Assembly (NCBI RefSeq): GCF_020103725.1
Contig: NZ_JAHXBG010000003.1
Span: forward strand, 186,001 to 250,000
Direction: 5' to 3'
From: Hyalangium gracile
GTDB taxonomy: Bacteria > Myxococcota > Myxococcia > Myxococcales > Myxococcaceae
DNA: 64,000 nucleotides
The notes under the pieces were generated by a model that was not told the DNA's origin, searched no databases, and saw nothing but the letters and a program-made list of their open reading frames with translations. A program made the translations under genes and the position numbers. Within the stretch, counting starts at the first letter, position 1, and every line of letters begins with the position of its first letter. Below are positions 26,845-36,444 of the stretch, in pieces.

Positions 26845-29800
26845 TCAGTCCAGCAGGTTGCGGGCGTACTCCGCGCGGAGCTTGTCGTCGGCGAGCGCTC
26901 GCGCCGCCTCCGCCAGCACGTCGCGGATCTGCTGGGCGCGATACTGGAGCGAGGCGTCCGGGTGGCCCGCGAACCTCAGTGGGTGGAACTCCGTGGAGAG
27001 CCGCTCGAAGGCGCGCTTCACCTCCTCGCCTCCCGCCGTGCGCGCCAGGCCCAGCACCGTGAAGTAGTCCGCCTCCTGGATCTCCTCGAACTTGGCCTCG
27101 AGCCGGCGGATGTCCAGCTCGGGCGGCAGCTCGCCAGCGGGCTCCGTCGCGGGCCGCAGCGCCACCAGCCCCAGCGCCCTGGCCACCGCGAACGTCTTGA
27201 GCACCGTCTCCTGCGGCAGCCCCGCGGCGAGCAGCAGCTCCTCCAGCGTCCGCTCTCCGTCCACCCTGGCCAGCAGCTGGAGCTCTCGCGCCGAGAGGCC
27301 GAAGCCCTCGGGCTGGAGCCCCGCGGCCCCACGCGCCACGACGGCGCGCAGCCCGCCCACCTGCGTCACGAAGGACTCCACGGAGAGGGAGTTGCGCAGC
27401 GCCTCGGCCAGCAGGTGCAGCGGCGGGCGCGTGGCGGCCGCGAGCGCCACCTCGTGCGGCGGTGACTCATCCGCCACGCGGTAGAGCGAGGACGGCTCGG
27501 TGAAGGCGTCGAGGAAGACCTGCTCCGTGTAGCGCTGCACGAGCGGCACGGCCTCGGCCTCGCGCAGGTAGCCCCTGCCTCGCAGCGCCTCGAGCAGGGC
27601 GCCCGTGGAGGTGGCTCGCACCAGGCGCAGCTCGTGCTCCTGGCGCGCGTTGATGAGGCCGTCCCGGCGTGCACGATCGACGAGGCTCTCTCCCGGCGCC
27701 GACGAGAGCGCGCCCACGAGGCTGCCTCTTCGCAGCCAGAGGATGCGCAGGGCGTCGGTCGCCTTGAGCTCCAGGCGCACCTCGGCGTGCGCCTCGCAGA
27801 GCCGGAGGAGCAGCTGCGCGAGCCCCTCCTGCGTCACGCTGCCGCCCCGAGGCACCACCACCCGAGGCTGTCCCGGCGCGTCGATCTGAAGGACGGCGGA
27901 CTGCATGCGAGCGGCCAGCTCCTCGGCTTCCGCGCGGGCCTTCGCGCCGGCCTCGAGCTCGCGGCGCGCGGCTTCCTCGGCCTCGCGGCGTGTGCGCTCG
28001 GCGGCGGCGAGACGCTCCGCGACCTCGGCCTCCGCGCGCGCCTTCTCCGCGTTCAGCTGCTCGAGCTGCCGAGACAGGCGCTCGCGCTCCTCGCGCTCGC
28101 GAGCCAGCTCCGCCTCCAGCTTCGCGAGCTGCTCCTGGAGCTGCTTCTGGCGACCGACGGCCTCTTCGGCCTCACGGAGGCCCGCCTCCTCGAGCTGCCG
28201 CGCCTGGGCCTTCCAGTGGGCGAGCTCCTCGGAGGCGCGGGTGGCCTCGGACTCCGCCTCGGCCTGGAGGCGTTCCAGCTCATCCTGGGCCTGGGACTCG
28301 GCCGCGGCGCGCGTCTGGAGCTCGGACTGGAGCCGAGCCTCCGCGGCCAGGCGCTTCTCCCGCTCCTGCCGGGCGCGCGCCTCGAAGTCTCCGCGTGCCT
28401 TCTGCGCGGCCGCGAGGCGTGCCTCCAGCTCCTCGCGAGCCTGGGCTTCGACGCCTGCCCGCTCCTCCGCGCCGGCCTGGGCCTGCGCCAGCGCCTGGAG
28501 CCGCTCCTCGGCCTCGGCGCGAGCACGCGCTGCGTCCTCCGCACGGGCCTCCGCGGCGGCTCGGGCTCGTCGCTCCTCCTCCGCTCGCACCTCGGCGGCG
28601 GCCTGCGCCTCACGCGCTTCCTTCGCGCTCGCCTCCGCGGCGGCATGGACCTGACGCGCTTCCTCCGCTCGCGCCTCGGCCGCAGCCTGGGCCTGACGCG
28701 CCTCTTCGGCATGTCCCTCCGCGGCGGCGCGGCTCTGGCGCTCTTGCTCCGCACGGGCCTCCGCGGCGGCGCGCGCCTGACGCTCCTCCTCGATATGCGT
28801 TTGCGTCGCGGACCGGTCCTGCTGCACTCCCTCCGCGCGAGCCTCCGCAGCGGCCCGGGCCTGACGTTCCTCCTCGAGACGGGCTTCCGCCTCGGCCCGC
28901 GCCTGACGCTCCTCCTCCGCTCGCGCCTCCGCGACGGCCTGGGCCTTCTGCGCTGCTTCCGCGCGCGCCTGGGCCTCGGCCCTGCGTCGCGACTCCGCCT
29001 CCGCCCGCGCCTCCGCTTCCTCGCGCGCGTGCGCCTCGGCCTCGATCCGAGCCTCGGCCTCGGCGCGCCCCACGGCTGCCGCCTTGCACCGGGCCTCCAG
29101 CTCGGTCCGAGCCAGGGAGTCCGCCTCGGCCTGGGCTTCCGCCTCCGCTCGCGCCAGGGCCTCCGTGTCGGCCCGCGCCTCCGCCTCGGCGCTCCGCTGG
29201 GCCTCCACCGCCGCGCGTTCCTCGGCCTGCTGACGGGCCTGAGCTTCCGCCTCGGCTCTTGCCTCCGCCTCGGCCTGCGCCTGCTTCGCCGCCTCGGCCC
29301 TCGCCTCCGCTTCAACCCGGGCCTGTCTCTCGGCCTCGGCCCGCTCCTCCGCCTCCTGGCGTGCCTGCTTCTCGGCCTCGGCCCGCGCCTCCGCCTCCTG
29401 GCGTGCCCGACCTTCGGCCTCGGCTCGCTCCTCCGCCTCGCTCCGCGCCTGCTGAGCGGCGTTCACGCGCGCTTCGGTCGCGGCCCGGGCCTTCGCCTCA
29501 CGCTGCAGCCGGCTCTCGATCTCCGCCCGCTTCTGCTGCTCCTCGCTCGCGCGAGCCTCCGCCTTGGTCCGGGCGAGCGCCTCCGCGTCCGCGCGCACCT
29601 GCGCGTCGAAGCGCGCCAGCTCCTCCTCGCTGACCCGAGCCTCGATCTCGGCTCGGGCCCGCGTCGCCCGGGACTCCGCCTCGGTCTGCGCCTGGGTCGC
29701 CGCCTCGGCCCTCGCCTCCGCCTCGGCACGGCCCTGGGACTCCACCTCGGCGCGAGACTCCGCGTCGGCCTGCGCCTGAGCGGCGATCTCGGCCTGCGCC

Positions 29801-32565
29801 TCCGCCTCCCGGCGCTTCCGGGACTCTTCCTGGACGCGCGCCTCCAGCTCGGCCTTCAGGCGGCTCTGCTCGGCCGTCTCCTTCTGGAGCGCCTCCAGCT
29901 GCGTGCGAAGGCGGCTCTGCTCGGCCACTTCCTTCTGGAGCGTCTCCAGCTCGACCTTCAGGCGGCTCTGCTCGGCCACTTCCTTCTGGAGCGCCTCCAG
30001 CTCGGCCTTCAGGCGGCTCTGCTCGGCCGCCTCCTTCTGGAGCGCCTCCAGCTGCGTGCGAAGGCGGCCCAGCTCCTGGTCCTGCGCCTGGAACTGAGAC
30101 TCCTTCGCGCGCGCCGCCTCGGCCTCGGACTCCATGGCCTTGCGGCGCTTCTCCTCCTCCGCGCGCGCCTTGGCGATCGTCGCCTCGCGCCCGCGGAACT
30201 CCATCACCCAGCGCTCCGCCTCCGCGCGGAGACGGGCCTCGTGATCGCGCTCCTTGGTCAGCGTCGCGACCCGGGCCTTCAGCTCCTGGGCTTCCTGCTC
30301 CGCCTTCTGGCGCAGCTCCTCCTCCGCCCGCCGCAGCGCCTCCTCCTGCGCGCGTGCCTCCTCCACCTCCGCCCGCAGGGCGGCCTCCCGCTCGAACTCG
30401 GCCTTCAGCGACTCCAGGCGGTTGCGCTCCACCTCGGCCTCGTGCTCGGCCTGCAGCCGGAGGACCGCCTCCATCTCCAGCTCGGCCCGGGCCGCCCTCA
30501 TCAGCTCGCGGGACTCGGGATCCTCCGGCTTCGGTGCCTCCTCCTCCGAGGCCTCCGGCTCCTCCACCGGCGGAGCCGACACATCCTCCGCCACGGGCGG
30601 TGCCGCGATGTCCGGGGTGAACTCCTCGAGCCGCTGCGATGCCAGCTCCTCCGACACGGAGGGCTCGGCCGGCGCGCTTCCCGGCTCCACCCACTGCAGC
30701 GAGTGCGTCGCCTGCTCCTCGGGCTCCTTGGGCAGGGGGGTGCCGAACTGCACCCAGCGCGCCGTCCGCTCCATCCGCTCCTGCAGGCTGGAGTCCGCTC
30801 CCTCCGCGAACCGGGCCCAGCGCTGAGTCCGCTCCATCCGCTCCTGCGGCGTGAGGGGCGCATCCCCGAACTGGGCCCAGCGCTGCGTGCGCTCCATCCG
30901 CTCCTGCAGCGTCGGGGCCTGGGACTCCTGCGCCTCGCCCGCGGGCGCCGGCTCCGCTGGGGGCACGGCCTCGGGAGCCGCGGCGGCCGGCCCCTCGCTC
31001 TCTCCCCGCAGGGCGCGCAGCTCGGCCTCGGCCGCCGCCAGCGCCTTCGCCCTCTCTTCCTCCTCCGCCGCCGGAGGCCCCACGTCGAAGAAGCCCTCGT
31101 CTCCCAGCTGGGGCGACGCGGCCACGGGCGCAACCGGGGCCGCCTCGACGGCCGCTTCAGCCGCCGCCTCGGGAGAGGCCGCCGCGGACTGAACCTCCGC
31201 CGCCAGCGTCGCCCGCTCCCGCTCCAGCGCCGCCTCGATCTCGAGCTGGGCCAGGCGCTCGGCCTCCGCGCGCAGCTCCGCCTCCACGCTCCCGCCCGGC
31301 GCGCCCTGCTCCGAGCCGATCCCCGCCCACCCCTGCACCCGAGGCTTCTCCACCTCGGCCGGCGCCGCGTCATCCTCCGCCGAGAGCGAGAACGCCTCCT
31401 CCGCGGGCATCGTCACGAACGACTCCGCCGGCTCCTCACGCGGCGGGGGCGACTCCACAGCGGGGCGCTTCTCGAGCGCCTCGGGGGCGGCGGCCTCGGA
31501 GGGGAGCTCCTGCTTCCGGCGCCGCCGCTCGGCGGCCTCGCGGAACACGTCCTCCTCGATGCGCCGCAGCTCGTCCTCATCCACCTCGGCGGTGGGCGCG
31601 GCTACCGGGGCCGCCGGTTGCGGAGCGCTCTCCACGGCGGCCACCGCGGACACGGTCGGATCCTGGACGGTGATCTCCTCGGCCGAGGAGAAGTCCACGG
31701 CCCCGGCCGAGGACTCGAGCATGTCCGGCAGCGCGTCCGCCACGACGGGGGCTTCCCCCCTCAGGTCCACCGGATCCATGAGGACGGGATCCGCCGCCAC
31801 GGCCAGCGCCTCCTGCTCGGAGACCGGCTCGCTGCCCACGAACGTGAAGGCGGACCCGGCGTGCGGTTCCGCCTGGGGAGCCGGAGCGGGCGCGGCCTGC
31901 GCTGCCAGCGTCGAGTCCAGCGAGGCCACCGCCTCGGCCTCCACCTGCTGGTGGGTCTGCTCGAAGGCCGCATCCATGGCCTCGGAGGCCTGCCGCGCCC
32001 CGAGCCCCTCCTGCTCGGCAGCCAGGGCCTGCGCGTCCGCCGGAGGCGCATCCCAGTCCACCTGCGGCGTGCCCCCCATGTCCCCGAAGAGGGCATTGGC
32101 CAGCGCGGGGTTGCTGCGCTCCGAGGGAGGAGGCACCTGCCACGGGTCCGCATCCACCGCCGCCTCGGTGTGCGGAACGGGGAGGGTGTGCGACTCCTGG
32201 ACCCGCCAGTCCTCTCCCTGGGCGGGGCCGCGCACCAGCATGCTCACCGTCTCCAGGAAGCTGGGAGGATCCAGCGGCAGGGGCGCTACCGGCAGGCTGT
32301 AGCCCGCGACGGGCTCGCCCAGCAGCAGCAGGCGCGCCTTGTGCCCGTCCGGGTGCTGGAGCAGCTCCTCCAAGACCAGGCTGCCCCGCCCCGACTCCAC
32401 GGCCGGAGCCAGGATGAGGAGCGAGGGCTGGTAGTGGCCGAAGGCGATGAGGGCGTCCGCGACGGAGGTAGCGAGGATGACCTCGTGCCCCTCGCGCGTG
32501 AGCAACCGGCGGACGGTGGCGATGGTAGCGATGTCGTCGTGGACGAGGAGGACCGGGGCGGCCAT
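26845..32565 (-). CDS. Giant pseudo-receiver / coiled-coil / DUF4388-like / J-like protein (1906 aa)
   Basis: Residues 1-115 form a receiver-like fold: the acidic pair Asp10-Asp11 is present, but the phospho-acceptor Asp is Ala53 (PSLLILAP), so it is a pseudo-receiver. Residues ~115-680 are acidic Pro/Ala-rich and include three copies of QERMERTxRWxxF (~551-607). Residues ~690-1510 are a very long Ala/Glu/Arg coiled coil. About 1520-1780 is a DUF4388/PATAN-like domain, and ~1826-1906 a J-like domain whose HPD is HPL. Pseudo-receiver plus coiled coil is the layout of the M. xanthus gliding proteins FrzS and AglZ, but the C-terminus differs and I do not claim orthology. A cytoplasmic scaffold or polarity protein is my inference. 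It is convergent with the MCP gene and 15 nt downstream of priA. Confidence 0.8.
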   Translation of the reverse strand: MAAPVLLVHDDIATIATVRRLLTREGHEVILATSVADALIAFGHYQPSLLILAPAVESGRGSLVLEELLQHPDGHKARLLLLGEPVAGYSLPVAPLPLDPPSFLETVSMLVRGPAQGEDWRVQESHTLPVPHTEAAVDADPWQVPPPSERSNPALANALFGDMGGTPQVDWDAPPADAQALAAEQEGLGARQASEAMDAAFEQTHQQVEAEAVASLDSTLAAQAAPAPAPQAEPHAGSAFTFVGSEPVSEQEALAVAADPVLMDPVDLRGEAPVVADALPDMLESSAGAVDFSSAEEITVQDPTVSAVAAVESAPQPAAPVAAPTAEVDEDELRRIEEDVFREAAERRRRKQELPSEAAAPEALEKRPAVESPPPREEPAESFVTMPAEEAFSLSAEDDAAPAEVEKPRVQGWAGIGSEQGAPGGSVEAELRAEAERLAQLEIEAALERERATLAAEVQSAAASPEAAAEAAVEAAPVAPVAASPQLGDEGFFDVGPPAAEEEERAKALAAAEAELRALRGESEGPAAAAPEAVPPAEPAPAGEAQESQAPTLQERMERTQRWAQFGDAPLTPQERMERTQRWARFAEGADSSLQERMERTARWVQFGTPLPKEPEEQATHSLQWVEPGSAPAEPSVSEELASQRLEEFTPDIAAPPVAEDVSAPPVEEPEASEEEAPKPEDPESRELMRAARAELEMEAVLRLQAEHEAEVERNRLESLKAEFEREAALRAEVEEARAQEEALRRAEEELRQKAEQEAQELKARVATLTKERDHEARLRAEAERWVMEFRGREATIAKARAEEEKRRKAMESEAEAARAKESQFQAQDQELGRLRTQLEALQKEAAEQSRLKAELEALQKEVAEQSRLKVELETLQKEVAEQSRLRTQLEALQKETAEQSRLKAELEARVQEESRKRREAEAQAEIAAQAQADAESRAEVESQGRAEAEARAEAATQAQTEAESRATRARAEIEARVSEEELARFDAQVRADAEALARTKAEARASEEQQKRAEIESRLQREAKARAATEARVNAAQQARSEAEERAEAEGRARQEAEARAEAEKQARQEAEERAEAERQARVEAEARAEAAKQAQAEAEARAEAEAQARQQAEERAAVEAQRSAEAEARADTEALARAEAEAQAEADSLARTELEARCKAAAVGRAEAEARIEAEAHAREEAEARAEAESRRRAEAQARAEAAQKAQAVAEARAEEERQARAEAEARLEEERQARAAAEARAEGVQQDRSATQTHIEEERQARAAAEARAEQERQSRAAAEGHAEEARQAQAAAEARAEEARQVHAAAEASAKEAREAQAAAEVRAEEERRARAAAEARAEDAARARAEAEERLQALAQAQAGAEERAGVEAQAREELEARLAAAQKARGDFEARARQEREKRLAAEARLQSELQTRAAAESQAQDELERLQAEAESEATRASEELAHWKAQARQLEEAGLREAEEAVGRQKQLQEQLAKLEAELAREREERERLSRQLEQLNAEKARAEAEVAERLAAAERTRREAEEAARRELEAGAKARAEAEELAARMQSAVLQIDAPGQPRVVVPRGGSVTQEGLAQLLLRLCEAHAEVRLELKATDALRILWLRRGSLVGALSSAPGESLVDRARRDGLINARQEHELRLVRATSTGALLEALRGRGYLREAEAVPLVQRYTEQVFLDAFTEPSSLYRVADESPPHEVALAAATRPPLHLLAEALRNSLSVESFVTQVGGLRAVVARGAAGLQPEGFGLSARELQLLARVDGERTLEELLLAAGLPQETVLKTFAVARALGLVALRPATEPAGELPPELDIRRLEAKFEEIQEADYFTVLGLARTAGGEEVKRAFERLSTEFHPLRFAGHPDASLQYRAQQIRDVLAEAARALADDKLRAEYARNLLD
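30743..30913 (-). repeat. Three-copy repeat encoding QERMERTxRWxxF
   Basis: Three in-frame copies, 60-63 bp apart, encode [26 protein letters not shown] and [13 protein letters not shown] inside the giant coiled-coil protein. A decayed fourth copy (LQWVEPG) follows. Charged-aromatic repeats like this may be docking motifs. Confidence 0.75.
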
Positions 32566-32580
32566 GTAAGCCGCCTGAGT

Positions 32581-34962
32581 CTACAGCATCGCACCCGGAT
32601 CCACGTCGATCGTGACCTTCACCCCCGACGGAATGTCCTCCAGCTTCGCTTCCAGGCGGGCAAGCAAAGGGGCGAGGGCCGCATGGGAGGGCCCCTTCAG
32701 GAGGATCTGCCAGCGCGTCCGCCCTCGGAGGCGGGAGATGGGCGCCAGCGCCGGCCCCAGCAGGCGCACCCCGGCGGAGGGGGGTGGCATGCGTCGGGAG
32801 AGGAAGTCCCCGAGCATCCGGGCCACGCTGGCGGTCTGCTCCGGGTGCTCGCCCTCGAGCCGGATGGCCGCCATCCGGGTGAAGGGGGGATAGGCCAGGG
32901 CCTTGCGCCAGTCCAGTTCCTGCTGGGCGAAGCCCTCGAAGTCATGGGCGAGCACCTTCTTCACCGGCTCGGAGTCCGGGTTGTAGGTCTGCACCAGGAC
33001 GCGGCCCGGATCCTTGCCCCGTCCGGCCCGCCCGGCCACCTGGGTGAGCAGGTGGAAGGTGCGCTCGGCGGCGCGGAAGTCCGGGATGGCCAGGGAGGTG
33101 TCCGCCATGACCACGCACACCAGGGTGACGCCCGGGAAGTCATGGCCCTTGGCCACCATCTGCGTGCCCACCAGGATGTCGATCTCCCGGCGGGCGAAGG
33201 CGGCCAGCAGCTCGGTGACGCGCTCGCCGCTGGTGGCCGCGTCCCGGTCCAGCCGGGCGACGCGGGCCTGCGGGAAGCGCTCGGCCACCTCGGCCTCCAC
33301 GCGCTCGGTGCCGATGCCCAGCCGGAGCATGGGGCCGGTGCACTCGCGGCAGCGCTCGGGCACGGGGGTGGCCAGGCCGCAGTAGTGGCACATGACGCGC
33401 GAGGCGGCCCGGTGCAGCGTCAGGCACACGTCGCAGTCGTTGCACTTGAGCGTCAGCCCGCACACCTCGCACAGCAGGAAGGTGCTGTGACCGCGGCGGT
33501 TGAGGAAGAGGATGGTCTGCTGGCCCTTGTCCAGCGTCTCCCGCATGGCGTCCACCAGCGGCTGGGAGAGGATGGGCGCCTCCTCCGTGACGGGGCCGCC
33601 GTCGCGCGGGCGTTCAATCCGCAGGTCCACCAGCTCGATGCGCGGCATGGGCCGGTCATCGACGCGGTGCTTCATCTCCAGCAGCCGGTAGCGGCCGCGG
33701 TGCACGTTCTCCAGGGACTCCAGCGAGGGCGTGGCCGAGCCGAGCACCACCAGCGCTCCGGCCTGCTTGCCGCGCATGACGGCCATGTCGCGCGCGTTGT
33801 AGCGGAGCTTGTCCTCCTGCTTGAAGGAGGGATCATGCTCCTCGTCCACCACGACGAGGCCCAGGTTCTCCACGGGGGCCCAGATGGCCGAGCGCACGCC
33901 CACGGCGATGCGCACCGTGCCCTTGCGCAGCGCCTGCCAGTGGAAGAGCCGCTCGCGATCCTTCAGGCCCGAGTGCAGCACCGCCACGTCCCCGCCGAAG
34001 CGGCTGCGGAAGCGGCCCACCAGCTGCGGCGTGAGCGCGATCTCCGGCACGAGGATGAGGCTGCCCTTGCCCTGGGCGAGCGTGTGCTCCACCGCGCGCA
34101 GGTACACCTCCGTCTTGCCGCTGCCGGTGACGCCGTGCAGGAGCACCGTCTGGAAGCCGCCCATGTCGAGCGAGTACTGCAGGGCCTTCACGGCGACGTC
34201 CTGCTCGGGAGTGAGCACGTCCGGGCGGCCCTGGCCCAGGCCCTCGCGCACGCCCGGCTTGAGCACCTGCTCCTCGATGCGCACCATGCCGCGCGAGGCG
34301 AGCTTCTTCAGCGTCTCGCGGCCACCCGGGATGGAGTGGGCCACCTCTTCCACGGGCGCGCGGCCCCCCACGGCCAGCAGGTAGGCCAGGGCGGCGGACT
34401 GGGCGGGCGCGCGGCGCAGCTCGGCTGGCGTCTCCGTGACGAGCGCCACGGCGAACTGCTGCACATCCGGCCGGGCCTCCTTCTCGTCCTCGGCCTTGGA
34501 GAGTCCGGGCGGAAGGGCGCCGCGAATCACCTCACCGAGCGGGTAGCGGTAGTGCTCGGCGGCGAAGCGCAGCAGGGCGATGAGATCCGCCGGGAGGGAG
34601 GGAGACTCCTCGAGCACGCGCTGGATGGGCTTGAGCTTGATGCCCTCCTCGGCGGGCGAGGAGGCAGGCCCCAGGAAGAACCCCAGCGCGGTGCCTCGCC
34701 CGAAGGGCACGAGCACCCGCTGGCCCGGGGACAGGCGGCCCGAGAGAGTCTCCGGGACGACATAGGTGAACTCGCCCCGGACAGGACGGCCCACAGCGAC
34801 GGAAGCAAGGGAGGCAGACGAGCTCACGGGGTCCACAGTAGCGGAGTGATCCGACACGACCATTTCCCGCCAGGTCATGCAACCTGGGGTGTGATCGGAC
34901 GTACCACGCGGAGTGGACGGAAATGCCTGATTCTCGGGCTCCGGAGCCGCTGACTGATCCAT
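32581..34962 (-). CDS. priA: Primosomal helicase PriA
   Basis: A 793-residue replication-restart helicase. It has an N-terminal DNA-binding domain (VRGEFTYVVPETLSGRLSPG), Walker A GVTGSGKTEVYL, the helicase motif DEEHDPSFKQ, then SATPSLES, a zinc-finger region of about nine Cys (CEVCGLTLKCNDCDVC and later CHYC, CREC) and late helicase motifs (GTQMVAKGHDFPGV, QVAGRAGRG). The first ~35 residues are not family-like; in-frame ATGs at residues 29 and 34 are alternative starts. It precedes the giant coiled-coil gene by 15 nt in the same direction. It is probably essential or nearly so. Confidence 0.93.
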   Translation of the reverse strand: MDQSAAPEPENQAFPSTPRGTSDHTPGCMTWREMVVSDHSATVDPVSSSASLASVAVGRPVRGEFTYVVPETLSGRLSPGQRVLVPFGRGTALGFFLGPASSPAEEGIKLKPIQRVLEESPSLPADLIALLRFAAEHYRYPLGEVIRGALPPGLSKAEDEKEARPDVQQFAVALVTETPAELRRAPAQSAALAYLLAVGGRAPVEEVAHSIPGGRETLKKLASRGMVRIEEQVLKPGVREGLGQGRPDVLTPEQDVAVKALQYSLDMGGFQTVLLHGVTGSGKTEVYLRAVEHTLAQGKGSLILVPEIALTPQLVGRFRSRFGGDVAVLHSGLKDRERLFHWQALRKGTVRIAVGVRSAIWAPVENLGLVVVDEEHDPSFKQEDKLRYNARDMAVMRGKQAGALVVLGSATPSLESLENVHRGRYRLLEMKHRVDDRPMPRIELVDLRIERPRDGGPVTEEAPILSQPLVDAMRETLDKGQQTILFLNRRGHSTFLLCEVCGLTLKCNDCDVCLTLHRAASRVMCHYCGLATPVPERCRECTGPMLRLGIGTERVEAEVAERFPQARVARLDRDAATSGERVTELLAAFARREIDILVGTQMVAKGHDFPGVTLVCVVMADTSLAIPDFRAAERTFHLLTQVAGRAGRGKDPGRVLVQTYNPDSEPVKKVLAHDFEGFAQQELDWRKALAYPPFTRMAAIRLEGEHPEQTASVARMLGDFLSRRMPPPSAGVRLLGPALAPISRLRGRTRWQILLKGPSHAALAPLLARLEAKLEDIPSGVKVTIDVDPGAML

Positions 34963-35036
34963 GACAGTAGAACGCGCGAGACGGCCCTCGGCGTCCTGCC
35001 CGCCCTACCTGCCACGCGCTCTTCCCTCGGTGGACC

Positions 35037-35144
35037 TCATCCGATGAAGGCCAGGGCGGTGGGGCCGTCATGCAGCAGCGCCGTGGCCTCCCGCGCCTTC
35101 CTTTCTCGCGGCGACTCGAGCCGCGGCAGCCAGGGAACCTGCAT
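35037..35144 (-). other. 35-codon leftward ORF, possible gene remnant
   Basis: This short frame starts at an ATG touching the SoxR-box dyad and ends in DGPTALAFIG. It has no room for a ribosome site and no family I recognise. It may be the 3' end of a lost SoxR target whose control site survives, or chance. Confidence 0.2.
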
Positions 35145-35162
35145 CTTCAAGTTCACTTGAAG
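35145..35162. promoter_or_regulatory. SoxR-box-like operator
   Basis: CTTCAAGTTCACTTGAAG is an 18-bp dyad with 7-bp perfect arms. The E. coli soxS operator has the same form (CCTCAAG...CTTGAGG). It sits 30 bp upstream of soxR. Read leftward, a TTGACT -35 overlaps it at the spacing SoxR promoters use, but the -10 there (CAGGTT) is poor; read rightward it could autoregulate soxR. Confidence 0.65.
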
Positions 35163-35191
35163 TCAAGCCCCTGAGGCGCCCATATTCGGAC

Positions 35192-35644
35192 ATGTTCGAG
35201 CCGCTCACGATTGGGGAGTTCGCTCGCCGCACCGGCGTCGCGACGTCCGCGCTTCGCTTCTACGAGGAGCGAGGCCTCATCCGCTCGGAGCGCACCGCGT
35301 CGGGCCACCGCCGCTTCTCGCGCCCGATGATCCGGCGCGTGGCGTTCATCGTCTTCGCCCAGCGCGTGGGGCTCAGCCTCGAGGAGATCGGCCAGGAGCT
35401 CTCCAAGCTGCCCGCCGACGAGGTGCCGAACCGGGCGGACTGGGCCAGACTCTCCCAGACGTGGAAGGCCCGGATCGACGAGCGGATCGCCGAGCTCGAG
35501 CGGCTCAAGAGCGGCCTGACGGAGTGCATCGGCTGCGGCTGTCTGTCGCTCGACCGCTGTCGGCTGGCCAACCCCGGAGACCGCGCCGCCGCCTACGGCC
35601 CCGGGCCCCTCTTCTGGAACAGCGGAAGAAGAGAGACGCGGTGA
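35192..35644 (+). CDS. soxR: Redox-sensing MerR-family regulator SoxR
   Basis: A 150-residue MerR-type activator. It has an N-terminal winged helix (LTIGEFARRTGVATSALRFY), a dimerisation coiled coil (~75-115) and the [2Fe-2S] motif CIGCGCLSLDRC, whose four Cys match SoxR. Oxidation of the cluster by redox-cycling compounds switches on target promoters. It lies just after the SoxR-box-like dyad and 62 nt before a TVP38/oxidoreductase operon, a likely though unproven target. In many bacteria SoxR answers to endogenous redox-active metabolites rather than superoxide. Confidence 0.93.
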   Translation: MFEPLTIGEFARRTGVATSALRFYEERGLIRSERTASGHRRFSRPMIRRVAFIVFAQRVGLSLEEIGQELSKLPADEVPNRADWARLSQTWKARIDERIAELERLKSGLTECIGCGCLSLDRCRLANPGDRAAAYGPGPLFWNSGRRETR

Positions 35645-35706
35645 GCTTCCTCGGCTACGACTGCAAGTGAAGAGGCGGTAGGTTCCTCCAGAGACGTGGG
35701 GCCGGG

Positions 35707-36444
35707 ATGAAGAGCCGACGTGTCGTGCTGTGGCTGTTGGGAATCGCGGCGATCGTGACCGCCGTCATCCTGCTGCCCGTCAATGCCTGGCTGCTGGCGC
35801 TCATCGAGCGCATCCGAGACATGGGCCTGGTGGGAGCGGCCGTCTTCGTCGTGGCGTACGTGGCGGCGACGGTGCTGGTGCTGCCCGGCTCCATCCTCAC
35901 GCTGGGGGCGGGCTTCGCCTACGGGCCGGTGTACGGCACGCTGCTGGTGATGCTGTCGAGCAACCTGGGTGCCACGGCGGCCTTCCTGCTGGGGCGCACG
36001 GTGCTGCGCGAGCGAGTGGCGCGGCGCATCTCCGGGGACGCGCGCTTCAGCGCGGTGGACGCGGCCGTGGGAGCGCAGGGCCTGCGCGTGGTGCTGCTCC
36101 TGCGCCTGTCGCCGCTGTTCCCCTTCAACCTGTTGAACTACGCGCTCGGGCTCACGCGGGTGCGCCCGCGGGACTATGTGCTCGCCTCGATGGTGGGCAT
36201 GTTCCCCGGCACGCTCCTCTATGTGTACCTGGGCTCGCTGGTGACGAGCGTCACCCAGCTCACCAGCGGCCAGCGCCCGGACAGCGGGCCGTGGGGCCGC
36301 GTCCTCTTCCTGGGCGGGCTGGTGGCCACCGTCGCCGTCACCGTCCTCATCACCCGGATTGCCCGGCGCGCCCTGGACTCGGCGCTGCGCCAGGCGGCAC
36401 CGACTTCGACTCCCCCCTCCTCTTCCGACAAGGCCACGCCGTGA
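35707..36444 (+). CDS. TVP38/TMEM64 (DedA-like) membrane protein
   Basis: A 245-residue inner-membrane protein of the SNARE-associated/TVP38/TMEM64 family, with six or so hydrophobic segments and the family stretch LRLSPLFPFNLLNYALGLTR followed by GMFPGTLLYVYLGS. Relatives help move or balance membrane lipids; the substrate is unknown. Its stop overlaps the GTG of the flavoprotein gene (GTGA). The pair is known as a fused single protein in some bacteria, which supports a shared role. C-terminal ~20 residues are Ser/Pro-rich. Confidence 0.88.
   Translation: MKSRRVVLWLLGIAAIVTAVILLPVNAWLLALIERIRDMGLVGAAVFVVAYVAATVLVLPGSILTLGAGFAYGPVYGTLLVMLSSNLGATAAFLLGRTVLRERVARRISGDARFSAVDAAVGAQGLRVVLLLRLSPLFPFNLLNYALGLTRVRPRDYVLASMVGMFPGTLLYVYLGSLVTSVTQLTSGQRPDSGPWGRVLFLGGLVATVAVTVLITRIARRALDSALRQAAPTSTPPSSSDKATP

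Noticed and set aside
28500-29800. Repetitive DNA that could resemble a CRISPR or tandem-repeat array
   Set aside because: The repeats are in-frame coiled-coil codons of irregular period with no spacers.
27634-34953. A 2439-codon open frame antisense to the giant coiled-coil and priA genes
   Set aside because: It arises from the extreme third-position GC and Ala/Glu/Arg repeats of the genes opposite; composition is Leu/Arg/Gly noise with no ribosome site or domain.
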